64,000 nucleotides of DNA from Prorocentrum cordatum (taxonomy: Eukaryota > Sar > Dinophyceae > Prorocentrales > Prorocentraceae): contig CAUYUJ010018039.1 of NCBI GenBank assembly GCA_963575745.1, forward strand, positions 12,501-76,500, given 5' to 3'. The position numbers and the translations under genes were made by a program. The notes beneath the pieces were generated by a model that was not told the DNA's origin, searched no databases, and was given only the letters and a program-made list of their open reading frames with translations. Every line of letters starts with the position of its first letter. The stretch's first letter is position 1. Below, piece after piece: positions 37,531-47,392 of this stretch.

Positions 37531-37865
37531 AGCACCAACTAACGAAGCAAATCAAAAACAACACGAGGCGAACAACAAAACGAAGCAAATCAGGAAGAAC
37601 GGAAAACGAAAGCAACAAAAACGAAGCGAGGCACACAAAGCACAGCACGAGGCAAATCGCGGGAACGTCGAGAAAAACAGCCGCCCCCAAGAGGGTCCCA
37701 GGGCGGCCCAGGAGGCGCCCAGAAGGTCCCAAGAGGGCCCCAACGGGGCCCCAAGAGGGACCCAAGCTAGGCAACGGAAAACGAAAGCGAAACAACGAAG
37801 CGAAGCAAACAAAGCAGAGCACAAGGCAAATCGTGGGAACGTCGAGAGAAACAGTCGCGGCGCCC
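37530..37865 (+). repeat. AACGAAGCAAA repeat with CAAGAGG insert, locus 2
   Basis: Two A-rich blocks (37530-37650, 37775-37830) each end with GGGAACGTCGAGA(A/G)AAACAG. Between them is a CCCAAGAGGGCCCC array. This is the same composite arrangement as at 26.8 kb and, inverted, at 30.4 kb. Confidence 0.6.
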
Positions 37866-37869
37866 AAAA

Positions 37870-38488
37870 TGCAGTATGGTTCTGGTGGTGGTTTTGGTTT
37901 TGGTTTTGGTTCTGGTTCTGGTTCCGGTTCCGGTTTTGGTTCCGGTTTTGGTTTTGGTTCCGGTTCCGGTTCCGGTTCCGGTTCTGGTTCCGGTTCCGGT
38001 TCCGGTTTTGGTTCCGGTTTCCTTCTTTTTGCGGGGCTGGAAAAGGCCCCTTTGGTGACGGTTCCGGTTCTGGTTCTGGTTCTGGTTTCCTTTTTCTTCC
38101 AGGCCTGAAAAAGACTTTCAGGTTTTGGTTTTGGTTCCGGTTCCGGTTCCGGTTCCGGTTTCCTTCTTCTTCGGGGCTTTGAAGAGCACCCTCCAAATAA
38201 CGGTTCTGGTTCTGGTTTTGGTTCCGGTTCCGGTTCCGGTTTCCTTTTTGTATTCGCCTCAAAGAAGACCACCCTGGTCACGGTTCCGGTTTCGGTTCCG
38301 GTTCCAGTTTCCTTGTTCTCTTGGCCTCGAAGAAGACCTCCTGGTCACGGTTCTGGTTCTAGTTCCGGTTCTGGTTCCGGTTTCCTTCTTCTCTTGGCCT
38401 CGAAGAAAGACTCCCTGGTCACGGTTTCGGTTTTGGTTCCTGTTCCGGTTCTGGTTTCTTTCTTCTTCTCGCCCCGAAGAAGGCCCCC
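37870..38488 (+). repeat. GGTTCC satellite, left of the 8.1 kb element
   Basis: GGTTCCGGTTTTGG runs alternate with a ~35 bp spacer of type TTTCCTTCTTCTTCGGGG...GAAGAAGACCCC, then GGTCACGG, with a period near 70-75 bp. The array opens with GCAGTATGGTTCTGGTGGTG, as does the array at 47.25 kb. Glu/Pro and Gly/Ser frames are repeat translations. Confidence 0.9.
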
Positions 38489-38489
38489 C

Positions 38490-38517
38490 CCCTGACTCCG
38501 GATCCGCGGTACTTTGG
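38490..38517 (+). repeat. Left 28-bp terminal inverted repeat
   Basis: It begins CCCTGACTCCGGATCCGCGG and ends TACTTTGG. It is exactly the complement of 46582-46609. Confidence 0.9.
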
Positions 38518-38533
38518 GCGATGTCCAAAGTAG

Positions 38534-38605
38534 GGCGGAAATTTCCGCACTACTTTTTAAGCTCCTCGGAGGCCGATTTCCGCATTACTTTTCCGTCGCT
38601 GTTTC
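38534..38605. repeat. Left subterminal palindrome GCGGAAATTTCCGC
   Basis: The 14-bp perfect palindrome at 38535-38548 is followed by ACTACTTTTT. A second CCGATTTCCGCATTACTTTT lies about 30 bp inward. The same two words occur inverted near the right end. They are candidate transposase or recombinase binding sites (inference). Confidence 0.6.
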
Positions 38606-38739
38606 CTCCCTGCCTTTAGTGGCTGTGAGCCTTAATTTATGGTGGGTTCGTGGCCAAGGGTGCGCGGTGGGAAACCTGTGCGCTTTATGGCTCCGGCGTC
38701 ATTCACACATCTCGCTACATCTTGGTGCCACACGGTCGG

Positions 38740-38890
38740 GCCGCCATGCGGACCCTGCCGCTCAGGCGGCCTCAGTGAGGCCTTCGGCGGAACTGCCTAT
38801 GAGGCCACGAAGCTTGTGAGGGGTATGCCGAAATGGGGCGGGGCCTCCATGCGGACCCTGCCACCAGGGCCTTCTTTGGAGCTCCTTACC
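38740..38890 (+). repeat. Satellite S1 fragment inside the element
   Basis: GCCATGCGGACCCTGCCGCT, AGGCCTTCGGCGGAACTGCC and GAGGGGTATGCCGAAATGGG form about two S1 units. I see no counterpart in the right arm. Confidence 0.75.
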
Positions 38891-39024
38891 GCAGGAAAGT
38901 GACCACCATGCGCGGGGCAGCGGCGGGTCGCGGGGCGGATCAGGGGCGGGTCGCGGGGCAGGTCGCAAGTGGGTCGCATGGCGGGCCCAAGGCAGCGATA
39001 ATGATGAGGTTGTGGCTCGCAATC

Positions 39025-40655
39025 GGCCCTGTGCTGTTTGTTTGTGGGCCGTGAGCTTGACACTGGGCTTGCATGTAGCCGCCCCCCCCGTCCTGAAGCA
39101 GCCCTGCGGCTAGCTCGAATATAAGATGTATGGCTCGGCCTCGGGCGCCTCAGCCAAAACAGGCAACGGGCGTATCCTTCCTCCTCCACCTCCGCGTCCA
39201 CCTCTTCCTCCTATTCCTCCTCCTCCCCTTTCCCCTCCTCCTCCCTCGTTATCACTGTCCTTGCCTCTCTGCCCGAACGGCCCGAGTTTCGGCCACGTTC
39301 GCAGGACAGACCTGCCCTTCAGTTGGAGGGTCCACCATTCCAACACGTTATCTGCACGCACTTTCTCCCTCGGCGCCAAAAATGGGATGAGGAGGAGGAG
39401 GAGGAGGAGGAGGAGGAGGAGGAGAAGGAGGAAGAAGGAGGCGGAAGAGGAGGAGGAGGATGGAGGTAACCAGAGGAGGAGGAGGGGGGAGGAGGGGGAG
39501 GCGGAGGAAGGGAGGAGGGGGAGGGGGGAGGAGGGAGAGAGGAGGGGGGATAAGGGGAGGGGAAGGGAAGAGGAGGAGGACGAGGAGGAGGAGGAGGATT
39601 AATAGGACGAGGAAGAGGATGAGGAAGAGGAGAAGGAGGAGGAATATAAGAAGAGGAGGGAGGAGGATGAGGAGTAAGAGGAGCAGGAGGGGGGGGGGAG
39701 GGCGGGAAGCAGCGGCAGCAGCAGCAAGCAACGGAGCGCAGCGTCGTCGCCGTTGCCGCTGCTGCTTCCGCCACTGCTGCCGCCAGAGCTGCTGTTGTCA
39801 AAACCGCTGGTGCTGCTGCCGTTGCTCCTTCTCCTGCTCCAGGTCCTTCGCTGCTGCTGCGGCTTCGCTCCTCCTCCGTCCTCCGTCCTCCCTCCTCCCT
39901 CTCCTCCTCCTCCTTCTCCTCCTCCGTCCTTCTCCTCCTCCTCCTCCTCCTCCTCCTCGTCCTCCCTCCTCCTCGTCCTCCCTCCTCCTCGTCCTCCCTC
40001 CTCTTCCCCTCCTCCCTTGCCCTCCCCTCCCTCCCCCCCTGCTGCTGCTGGCCCCTCGCCCTTCCTTCCCCCGCTGCCCCTGCTGCTCCTGGCCCCTCTC
40101 CCCTTCCTTCCCCCTCCCCCCCGGCAGCGCGGCGCGGGGCGCGCGCGGCGTTCGCGGGGCGGCGCAGGGGAAGGCCGTGCCGTCCCCGCCGTGCACCGCC
40201 TCCCGGCGAGCCTCGAGGCGGGGCCGCGTCGGCCCAGCGGGGGGGCGGGGAGAGGGGGGGGGAGAGGGGCGGAGGAAGGGGGGGGGGAGGGGCGGAAGAA
40301 AGGCGGGGGAGGGGAGGGGAGAGGGGCGGAGGAAGGGGGGAGGGGGCGAGGGAGGGGAGGGGAGGGGCGGAGGAGGGCCCGAAAATCAAATCAGAAAACT
40401 TGCGGGCCGCGAATAAAACCTCTTGCTTCCCACGCGAGACAAAACGCACGAAGAAAAGAACGCTGGCTGTTACGTGCGGCCGAAGGAGAGGAAGAGGAGG
40501 GGGAGGAGAAAGTGGAGGGGGAGGAGGAGGGGAAGGAGGAGGGGAAGGAGGAGGAGGAGGAGGAGGAGGAGGAGGACGACGATGGTTTTTGTGCACAAGT
40601 ACAGGCGTCTCGATTTCTTGCCTCATTTTAATTAAAAACGAGACGCCCCAAAATC
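39025..40655 (+). repeat. Left long inverted arm
   Basis: It pairs with 44450-46100. Matching landmarks on the left are CCCTGTGCTGT (39028), GTGGGCCGTGA (39045), CTCGGGCGCCTCAGCCAAAA (39142), a GCAGCAGCAGCAAGCAACGG block (39715) with the CTGCTCCAGGTCCTTCG block (39835), ACGCGAGACAAAACGCACGA (40431) and TCTCGATTTCTTGCCTCA (40608). It is dominated by GGA/TCC repeats, so proline-rich frames are artefacts. Identity looks high outside the microsatellites. Confidence 0.8.
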
Positions 40656-40699
40656 ATATAGGCCCCGACCGACGAACGGTTCGGAGCGGAGGAAGATAA

Positions 40700-41525
40700 T
40701 CATGTCAACGGGCACGATAATATATTGGTCCAGAACCACGATATCTGGAAGATCCTGCCGTTCACCGCTGAAGCCCCACTGTGCACATCGAGGCCGACTT
40801 GGCCATCGTTACATTGTGGGCAATCCAAAAATCTCCATGCGCGCGGGTCACCATGGCCACCCGCGCGCGCGCATGCGTCTGATTCAGCACATGTAGAAAC
40901 GACGTGCTACTTTGGGAACCCAAGTGGGTGATCGCTAAGGTTGCACGTTTCATTACCAGGCCAGGGTGACGACATGTTAACTGTGGGCAGTCCAGAACTC
41001 TCCGCGCGCGTGCAGGTGACACGTGTCCCCCGCGCGCGTCACTCGGCGACCGCTAAGGGGACACTTGGATCTACGGGCCAGCATGGGGAACGCTATCCTG
41101 GAGCAGGCGGGGAAAACATGTTGACTTGAAAAAATGCGATCGGTCACCGGTAACGGTTCACCTTACTCTCCAAACATACATGGCGACACCTTTATTCTGG
41201 ACAATTCAGAGCGACCCGCGCGCGCGCAGGTGGCGCGTGTCACCCGCGCGCGTGGAGAGTTTTGCGCTGCCCACAGTAGAGGACAAGCAAAACAAACATT
41301 CTGACGTGAAAATCGAATCGGTGACCGCTAAGTGCCCATTTTCTTTTTCCAGGCCAACCTAAAGACCTTTAAATTGTGGACAATGCAAACGACCCCCGCG
41401 CGCGTGTGTGACACGTGTCACCAGCGCGCGCCGCTTGGTCAGCGCTCAGGGTTGACTTGTGTATCCAGGCACACATTGCGAATTTTCCCATTATGGACAC
41501 TGCACGATTCTCCACGCGCGCCAAG
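40700..41525 (+). repeat. ~166-214 bp tandem repeat with a CACGTG-centred dyad
   Basis: GTGGGCAATCC-type words start units near 40816, 40982, 41196, 41377 and 41493. Each is followed by a GC-alternating dyad such as CGCGCGTGTGTGACACGTGT, CACCAGCGCGCG and then a CGGTGACCGCTAAG word. The central GTGACACGTGTCAC is fully palindromic in the fourth copy. It lies between the left arm and the recombinase. A binding-site array is one possibility. Confidence 0.7.
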
Positions 41526-41549
41526 AAATACTGAGTAATTGAGTAGACG

Positions 41550-41556
41550 GGAGCAG

Positions 41557-41588
<32 letters not shown>

Positions 41589-41745
41589 GAGAGAGAGCGG
41601 AGGATGATGATAATGATGATGATGATGAGGAGGAGGAGGAGGAAGAGATGATGACGACGATGATGAGGATCATGAGAGAAGGGCACAGGAGGAGGAAGAG
41701 GAGGAGGCGGAAAAGGAGGAGGAGGAGGAAGAGGAAGAACAGCCA
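41550..41745. repeat. GA, GAT and GGA microsatellites
   Basis: GAGAGA (41555-41600), GATGAT (41600-41630) and GGA runs to 41740. Confidence 0.85.
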
Positions 41746-41834
41746 AGTGCCAGAGCGGGAAAAAAGGAGCAGGCGGTCGCCCTCTTCCTGCCGCGCTGTG
41801 CGCCGCCGCGGTGCCACAGTTCGCCGCGCTGCTG

Positions 41835-42430
<596 letters not shown>

Positions 42431-42550
42431 CGGTATGGGGCACCAATGCTGGTCCACGAGTGGTCATTTTCGTTGTGACTGGGACCCCAAACCGTCCGCC
42501 GAAATTGCTTCCCGGTGTTGCTTTTTGCAAGAATTCATGTGGAAGACGAA

Positions 42551-42628
42551 AAGATTTTCTCGAAAACGAGAAGATTTTCTCGTTTTCGAGAAAATATTCT
42601 CGATTTCGAGAAAATTTTCTCGTTTTCC
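42551..42628. repeat. Exact 20-bp tandem repeat with A/T tracts phased every 10 bp
   Basis: Four units follow without spacing: AAGATTTTCTCGAAAACGAG, AAGATTTTCTCGTTTTCGAG, AAAATATTCTCGATTTCGAG, then a truncated AAAATTTTCTCGTTTTCC. Each is itself near-palindromic around CTCGN3TCGAG or GAGAAAATTTTCTC. Ten-bp phasing of A/T tracts is the known signature of intrinsically curved DNA. Confidence 0.8.
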
Positions 42629-42833
42629 AAATATCTGCTGGTACTTTTTGAAGAAAAAAAGATGCGACCTGGGACGGAAACGACCCTGTCCGATCCAGCG
42701 AACCCCCGCCACTGCCACTGGTGAGAGGGAAGCTGGAGTTGCGTGGAGGCCCCTGCACGCAAGGCGCGCGTGCGACTTCAGCGGGAGGGCGAATCGGGCT
42801 ATCCACCCCCCTGGCTATCCACCCCCCCGGGCC

Positions 42834-42865
42834 AAAAAGGTATGAAAACATTTTCATACCTTTTT
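42834..42865. other. 32-bp near-perfect palindrome
   Basis: The arms AAAAAGGTATGAAAA and TTTTCATACCTTTTT are perfect 15-bp inverted repeats around CA. Just upstream is a direct duplication of GGCTATCCACCCCCC. Confidence 0.85.
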
Positions 42866-43035
42866 CTGGCTGCGGCGGCCCCCAGATGGGGGGGGGAGAG
42901 GCGGCCGGGCGGGGGGCGGGGGCCAGGGAGGGAGGGGGAGAGGGGGGGGAGGGCGGGGGGGGGAGGAGTCCTGAGGCCGGTTCCAGGGAGCCGGCGGCTC
43001 CTGGCTGCCCTAGAGCCGACAAGACACCGATACCG

Positions 43036-43190
43036 GTACTCTTCGGACCGCATCCTCCTCCTCCTCCTCCTCCTCCTCCTCCTCCTCCTCCTCCTCCTCC
43101 TCCCACATCCTCCTCTTCCTCGCCGTCGTGGTCCCTTCCTACCCTCCCTCCTCCTTCTCGCCCTCCTCATCCTCCTCCGCCCCCCTGGGC
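43036..43190. repeat. TCC microsatellite
   Basis: A CTCCTC run with later interruptions. Confidence 0.9.
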
Positions 43191-43471
43191 TCAATTGCGT
43201 ACCGTTTCTGCTGGTTCGGATGCCCTCTTGGATGCCTCTTGGGGGCCGTCCTGGACGCCTTTGAAGTCATGCGGGGCCTTCCGATGCCGTCACGGAGGCC
43301 TTGACATGGCCTCAGATAGTCCACAAAACGCCTGAGGGCCCCCGTGGGGTTGGAGGGCCTGGATTGGAGTGGAGTGGAACAGCATGGGGCGATCAGCATC
43401 AGCATCAGCCACATCGTGCTCATCGCATGCGCTTCTGCATCAGCATCGCCATCGCCATCATCAGCACGCCG

Positions 43472-43481
43472 TTGGCTCAAG
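43472..43481 (+). other. Possible dinoflagellate spliced-leader relic (10 bp)
   Basis: TTGGCTCAAG equals the 3' end of the dinoflagellate spliced leader and lies 48 bp before the recombinase ATG, where a relic from a reinserted mRNA would be expected. Upstream bases do not continue the match, so chance is quite possible. Confidence 0.2.
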
Positions 43482-43529
43482 CATTCTGCTGCCGCGAGCC
43501 GCTGTTTTGCTGTCGCCCCTCAGTGCAAC

Positions 43530-44419
43530 ATGGCGCCCCGCAAGGCTACGAGCCGCAAGATGGCGCGCGAGCAGACCATCGTGTATTCGAGGACGAGTTC
43601 AGCAGCAAATGCAGGAGCCAACAAAAGGAGTCAAGCACGGCAGAAAAAAACAGGCCCTTGCGGCTGCGCGCGGTTACGAGGAGGACGTCAAGTTCGTGAG
43701 CGAGCGCATCAGCGGGAGCTTGCCGCTAGCGGAGAGGTCTGGGCAGCCACGCAATCAGAGCGAGAGGGGGCGGGGAGGGAGGGGACGGGCAACATCTGGA
43801 ATCCATGGTTTGCGCTACCGATTGCCGTGGCCGCCCAAAAGGGGTAGTTACATTCAAGCGTCTGCTTGAGGAGGCCAGCCAGGGGAACAAGAAGCTCGTC
43901 GTCGGCGAAAGCCGCGCGGTGGCCCGCTCGGCCAAAGTAGCCGAGGAGATTTTTGACCTCAGCAAGAAGCTGGGCGTGACAATCATCGTAGCGGACTCGC
44001 CAGGCCTCTTCGACCACGACGCCTGCCCAGTGCAGGTCTTCATGCGGCGAATTGAATTCGCACGCGTTGAACTGGAAAAAGACTCGGTGAACTACCGATT
44101 GAAGGACGGCCGGGAAAACCGAGCCAAGAACATCAAGAAGAGCATCAAGAAGACCAAGCGGCTGAAGGACAAGTTGTCCCCTAAGATGATCACGACGAGT
44201 GGCGACGCCAAAGTTTCGGGGAGGAAATCCACCCTGGAGAAGGCGGGCGAGCTGAAGCCGAACCAAAAAGTTGCGATCAAGAAGATCATGAAAGAGCACG
44301 GTGCCGGCAAAATCGGCCTTCGAACGGCGGCGGCCCAACTCTCCAGCGCGTTGGAATTCACGGTGGGGGGCCAGGAAACAGCGCGGCGCTTTTTTGCGGA
44401 ATTCAAATTGTGCCATTAG
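43530..44419 (+). pseudogene. Serine recombinase (resolvase/invertase family), frame-broken
   Basis: The catalytic domain is recognisable in three successive frames. Frame 1, from the ATG at 43530, carries TIVYSRTSSAANAGANKRSQ, with the Y-S-R-T-S motif that holds the nucleophilic Ser. A run of seven A at 43644-43650 then shifts the frame by one base, and RQKKQALAAARGYEEDVKF and SERISGSLPLAERSG follow. After ~80 bp that do not fit the family, the third frame carries FKRLLEEASQGNKKLVVGES, RAVARSAKVAEEIFDLSKK (the R-x3-RS arginines), GVTIIVADSPGLFDHDA and the long helix ARVELEKDSVNYRLKDG. A Lys-rich linker and a C-terminal segment (IGLRTAAAQLSSALEFTVGG) that may be a DNA-binding helix-turn-helix end at TAG 44417. 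The family makes covalent Ser-DNA intermediates and catalyses strand exchange. It is either a pseudogene, a consensus error, or carries a short intron. Confidence 0.75.
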
Positions 44420-44449
44420 GCTGCTGTGCGTGCTAATGACCAGCTCGGC

Positions 44450-46100
44450 TCCGCGATGCCCATATGGAGTCGTTTGCCTGTCTCGAGACGCCCTAATTAA
44501 AGTGGGGCAAGAAACCGAGACGCTTGTACTTGCGCACAAAAAAAACATCCTCCTCCTCATCATCATCCTCCTCCTCCTCCTCCTCCTCCTCCTCACTCCC
44601 CTCCTCCTCCTCCTCCTCCTCCTCCCCCTCCTCCTTCTCCCCCCCTCCTCTTCCTCTCCTCCCGCCTCGCGCAACAGCCCGCGTTATGTTGTTCGTGCGT
44701 TTTGTCTCGCGCGGGAATCAAGAGGTTTTATTCGCGGCCCGCAAGTTTTATGATTTGAGTTTCGGGCCCTCCTCCGCCTCTCCCCTCCCCTCCCTCGCCC
44801 GCCCCCCTCCCTCGCCTTCTCCCGCCCTTCCTCCGTCCCGCTCCCCTCCCCTCCCTCGCCTTCCCCCCCCCTCTCCCCGCCCGCCCGCTGGGCCGACGCG
44901 GCCCCGCCTCGAGGCTCGCCGGGAGGCGGTGCGCAGCGGGGGCGGCGCGGCCTTCCCCTGCGCCGCCCAGCGCGCGCCCCGCGCCGCTCCCGGGGGAAGG
45001 AAGGGGAGAGGGGCCAGGAGCAGCAGGGGCAGCGGGGGAAGGAAGGGCGAGGGGCCAGCAGCAGCAGGGGGGGAGGGGGACGGCAAGGGAGGAGGGGAAG
45101 AGGAGGGAGGACGAGGAGGAGGGAGGACGAGGAGGACGAGGAGGAAAAGGACGGAGGAGGAGGAGGAGGAGGAGGAGGAGGACGGAGGACGGAGGACGGA
45201 GGACGGAGGACGGAGGACGGAGGAGGAGCGAAGCCGCAGCAGCATCGAAGGACCTGGAGCAGGAGAAGGAGCAACGGCAGCAGCACCAGCGGCTTTGACA
45301 CCAGCAGCTCTGGCGGCAGCAGTGGCGGAAGCAGCAGCGGCAACGGCGACGACGCTGCACTCCGTTGCTTGCTGCTGCTGCCGCTGCTTCCCTCCCTCCC
45401 TTCCCCCCTCCTCCTCCTACTCCTCATCCTCCTCTCCTTCCTCGTCCTCTTCGTCGTCGTCGTCGTCCTCCTCCTCCTCCTCCTCCTTCTCCTCCTCCCC
45501 TCTTCCTCCACTTATCCCCCCTGTCCTCCGCCTATATTCCTATCCTTTCCTTCCTCCTCCTCCCCTTCCTCCTCCCTCCCCCTCCTATCCTCGTCCCCCT
45601 TCCCCCCCATCCTTCTCAGGTTACCCCCTCCTCGTCCTCGTTATCCTCTCATTATTCCTCCTCCTCCTCCTCCTCCTCCTCCTCCTCCTCCTTCTCCCAT
45701 CCTCCTCCCATTTTGTGTTGTCGAGGGGGGGCGCGCAGACAGCGCTTTGGAGTGATGGGCCCGCCAGCTTAGCGGCAGGTCTGTACTTCGAACGTGGCCG
45801 AAACTCGGGCCCTTACTTCGGGCAGGAAGGTGACGATAATGGCAATGAGGGAGAGGGGGAGAAGGAGGAGGAGGAGGAGGAGGAGGAGGAGGAAAAGGAG
45901 GAAGGGGAAGGGGAGGCCCGTCGACTGTTTTGGCTGGGGCGCCCGAGGTCGAACCCGAGATTCTTACGTATTTAGATTCGCGCTAACCGCAGGGTTGGTG
46001 GGGGACGGGGGAGGCGGCTACATATAAGCACGCTGCCAAAGTCACGGCCCACGGCAATATGTACATCGAGCGCGCAGGAGGCCACAGCACAGGGTTGGGG
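44450..46100 (-). repeat. Right long inverted arm
   Basis: It starts 30-70 bp after the recombinase stop. The landmarks complement the left arm: GGGGCAAGAAACCGAGACGC (44502), TGCGTTTTGTCTCGCGCGGG (44696), CGAAGGACCTGGAGCAGG (45246), GTTGCTTGCTGCTGCTGCCG (45364), TTTTGGCTGGGGCGCCCGAG (45929), TCACGGCCCAC (46042) and CACAGCACAGGG (46083). TCC/GGA runs and GC-rich DNA fill the rest. Confidence 0.8.
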
Positions 46101-46129
46101 AGAACTCCAAATGGCGAGCCAAAACTTGA

Positions 46130-46265
46130 TGTTTGTCGCTTAAGGGCGGGTCGCAGCGAGGATCGCGGGCAGGTCGTCGGGCAGCTCGCGGGCAGGTCGC
46201 GCGGCGGGTCGCGGGCAGGCCGCGGCTCGGGCCGCGGGGCGACGACGACCAGACAAAAACAACAC
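46130..46265 (+). repeat. GGGTCGCGGGCAGGTCGC repeat
   Basis: Short GGGTCGCGGGCAGGTCGC-like units repeat here. A similar run lies at 38920-38985 in the same orientation, so it is not part of the inverted arms. Confidence 0.6.
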
Positions 46266-46469
46266 TCCGCATCGTGGATTCTCTGGTCAACTACGCACCT
46301 GGGGACAGTGTAAAACAGTTCGGCCCCCTCGCCCTGACGCAGTGTTCCGCGTGGTTGCGAGAGGAGGCGCCCCGCGAACCTGACTCTGGATGCGCCTTCC
46401 TCTGCCGTGGTTCGATTCGAAAAATACGCGCTTTGCTTCAGCGCGCGCTGGGCGACGAATGAAGCAGTC

Positions 46470-46530
46470 AAAAAGTAGTGCGGAAATTTCCGCCGTACTT
46501 TCGTGAGGCGGCAATTTTCCGCATTACTTT
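46470..46530. repeat. Right subterminal palindrome
   Basis: AAAAGTAGTGCGGAAATTTC and CGCCGTACTTT include the palindrome at 46480-46493. GGCAATTTTCCGCATTACTT follows. These are the inverted counterparts of 38534-38605, but about 85 bp further from the end. Confidence 0.65.
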
Positions 46531-46581
46531 TTCGCCTCTCTCGGGGTGCATTTCCGACGCAATTTTAAGTCGGAGAATCAA

Positions 46582-46609
46582 CCAAAGTACCGCGGATCCG
46601 GAGTCAGGG
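46582..46609 (-). repeat. Right 28-bp terminal inverted repeat
   Basis: It starts CCAAAGTACCGCGGATCCGG and ends AGTCAGGG. It is a perfect complement of 38490-38517. Confidence 0.9.
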
Positions 46610-46935
46610 CCAGGTCACGGTTTCGGTTTTGGTTCCGGTTCCGGTTCCGGTTTCTTTCTTCTCTTGGTTCGAAGAAGACCCCTTTGGTCACGGTTTTGGT
46701 TCTGGTTCCGGTTCCGGTTCCGGTTTCCTTCTTCTTCTGTCTTCGAAGAAGACCCCCCAGGTCACGGTTCCGGTTTTGGTTTCGGTTCCGGTTTTTTTCT
46801 TCTCTTGGTTCGAAGAAGACCCCTTTGGTCACGGTTCAGGTTTTGGTTTCGGTTCTGGTTCCGGTTTTCCTTCTTCTTCTGTCTTCGAAGAAGACCCCCC
46901 AGGTCACGGTTCCGGTTTTGGTTCCGGTTCCTAAC
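46610..46935 (+). repeat. GGTTCC satellite, right of the 8.1 kb element
   Basis: Units of GGTCACGGTT(C/T)NGGTTTTGG, GTTCCGG runs and TCTTCGAAGAAGACCCC continue the array from 38.49 kb. Two ~125 bp blocks are repeated almost exactly (about 46650-46770 and 46790-46905). Confidence 0.9.
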
Positions 46936-47059
46936 AGCGAAGACGAATAGGTTTCTAGTAGGGTCAAAGGAGAGCATCATGACACCCCAGGCGGGTCTGG
47001 GCGCGATCCGGGGGAGGGTGCTGGGCCAGTGCTGGGGACTTTTTTTTTACCAAACAATT

Positions 47060-47260
47060 ACACGCTTCGTGGTCTTCGAGGTCCCAGAACTCCATTCCCG
47101 GGAATGATTCTGAATGCCCGGAGCCAACTGTAGGCCACTTCTTGGTCTTCGAGTTCCCAGAACTCCATTCCCGGGCCACATTCTTAATGCCCGGAGCCAA
47201 CTGTAGGCCACTTCGTGCTCTTCGAGTTCCCAGAACTCCATTCCCGGCAGTATGGTTCTG
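47060..47260 (+). repeat. 73-82 bp tandem repeat, three copies
   Basis: TTCGAG(G/T)TCCCAGAACTCC recurs at about 47066, 47148 and 47221, with GAATGCCCGGAGCCAACTGT between. A further part unit at 47365-47395 lies after a GGTTCC insert, so the GGTTCC block sits inside this array. Confidence 0.85.
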
Positions 47261-47360
47261 GTGGTGGTTTTGGTTTTGGTTTTGGTTCCGGTTCTGGTTC
47301 CGGTTCCGGTTCCGTTTTAGGTCGGTTTTGGTTTTTGTTCGGTCGGTTCCGGTTTGGCCA
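47255..47360 (+). repeat. Short GGTTCC array
   Basis: It opens with GCAGTATGGTTCTGGTGGTG exactly as at 37.87 kb, then GGTTTTGG and GGTTCC runs. Confidence 0.85.
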
Positions 47361-47392
47361 GGGTCCGGCCCGGGCCACATTTTGAATGCCCG

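Noticed and set aside
39319-40626. 435-codon proline/serine-rich minus-strand frame
   Set aside because: It covers GGA/TCC microsatellites in the left inverted arm. The corresponding right-arm frame differs, so no protein is conserved.
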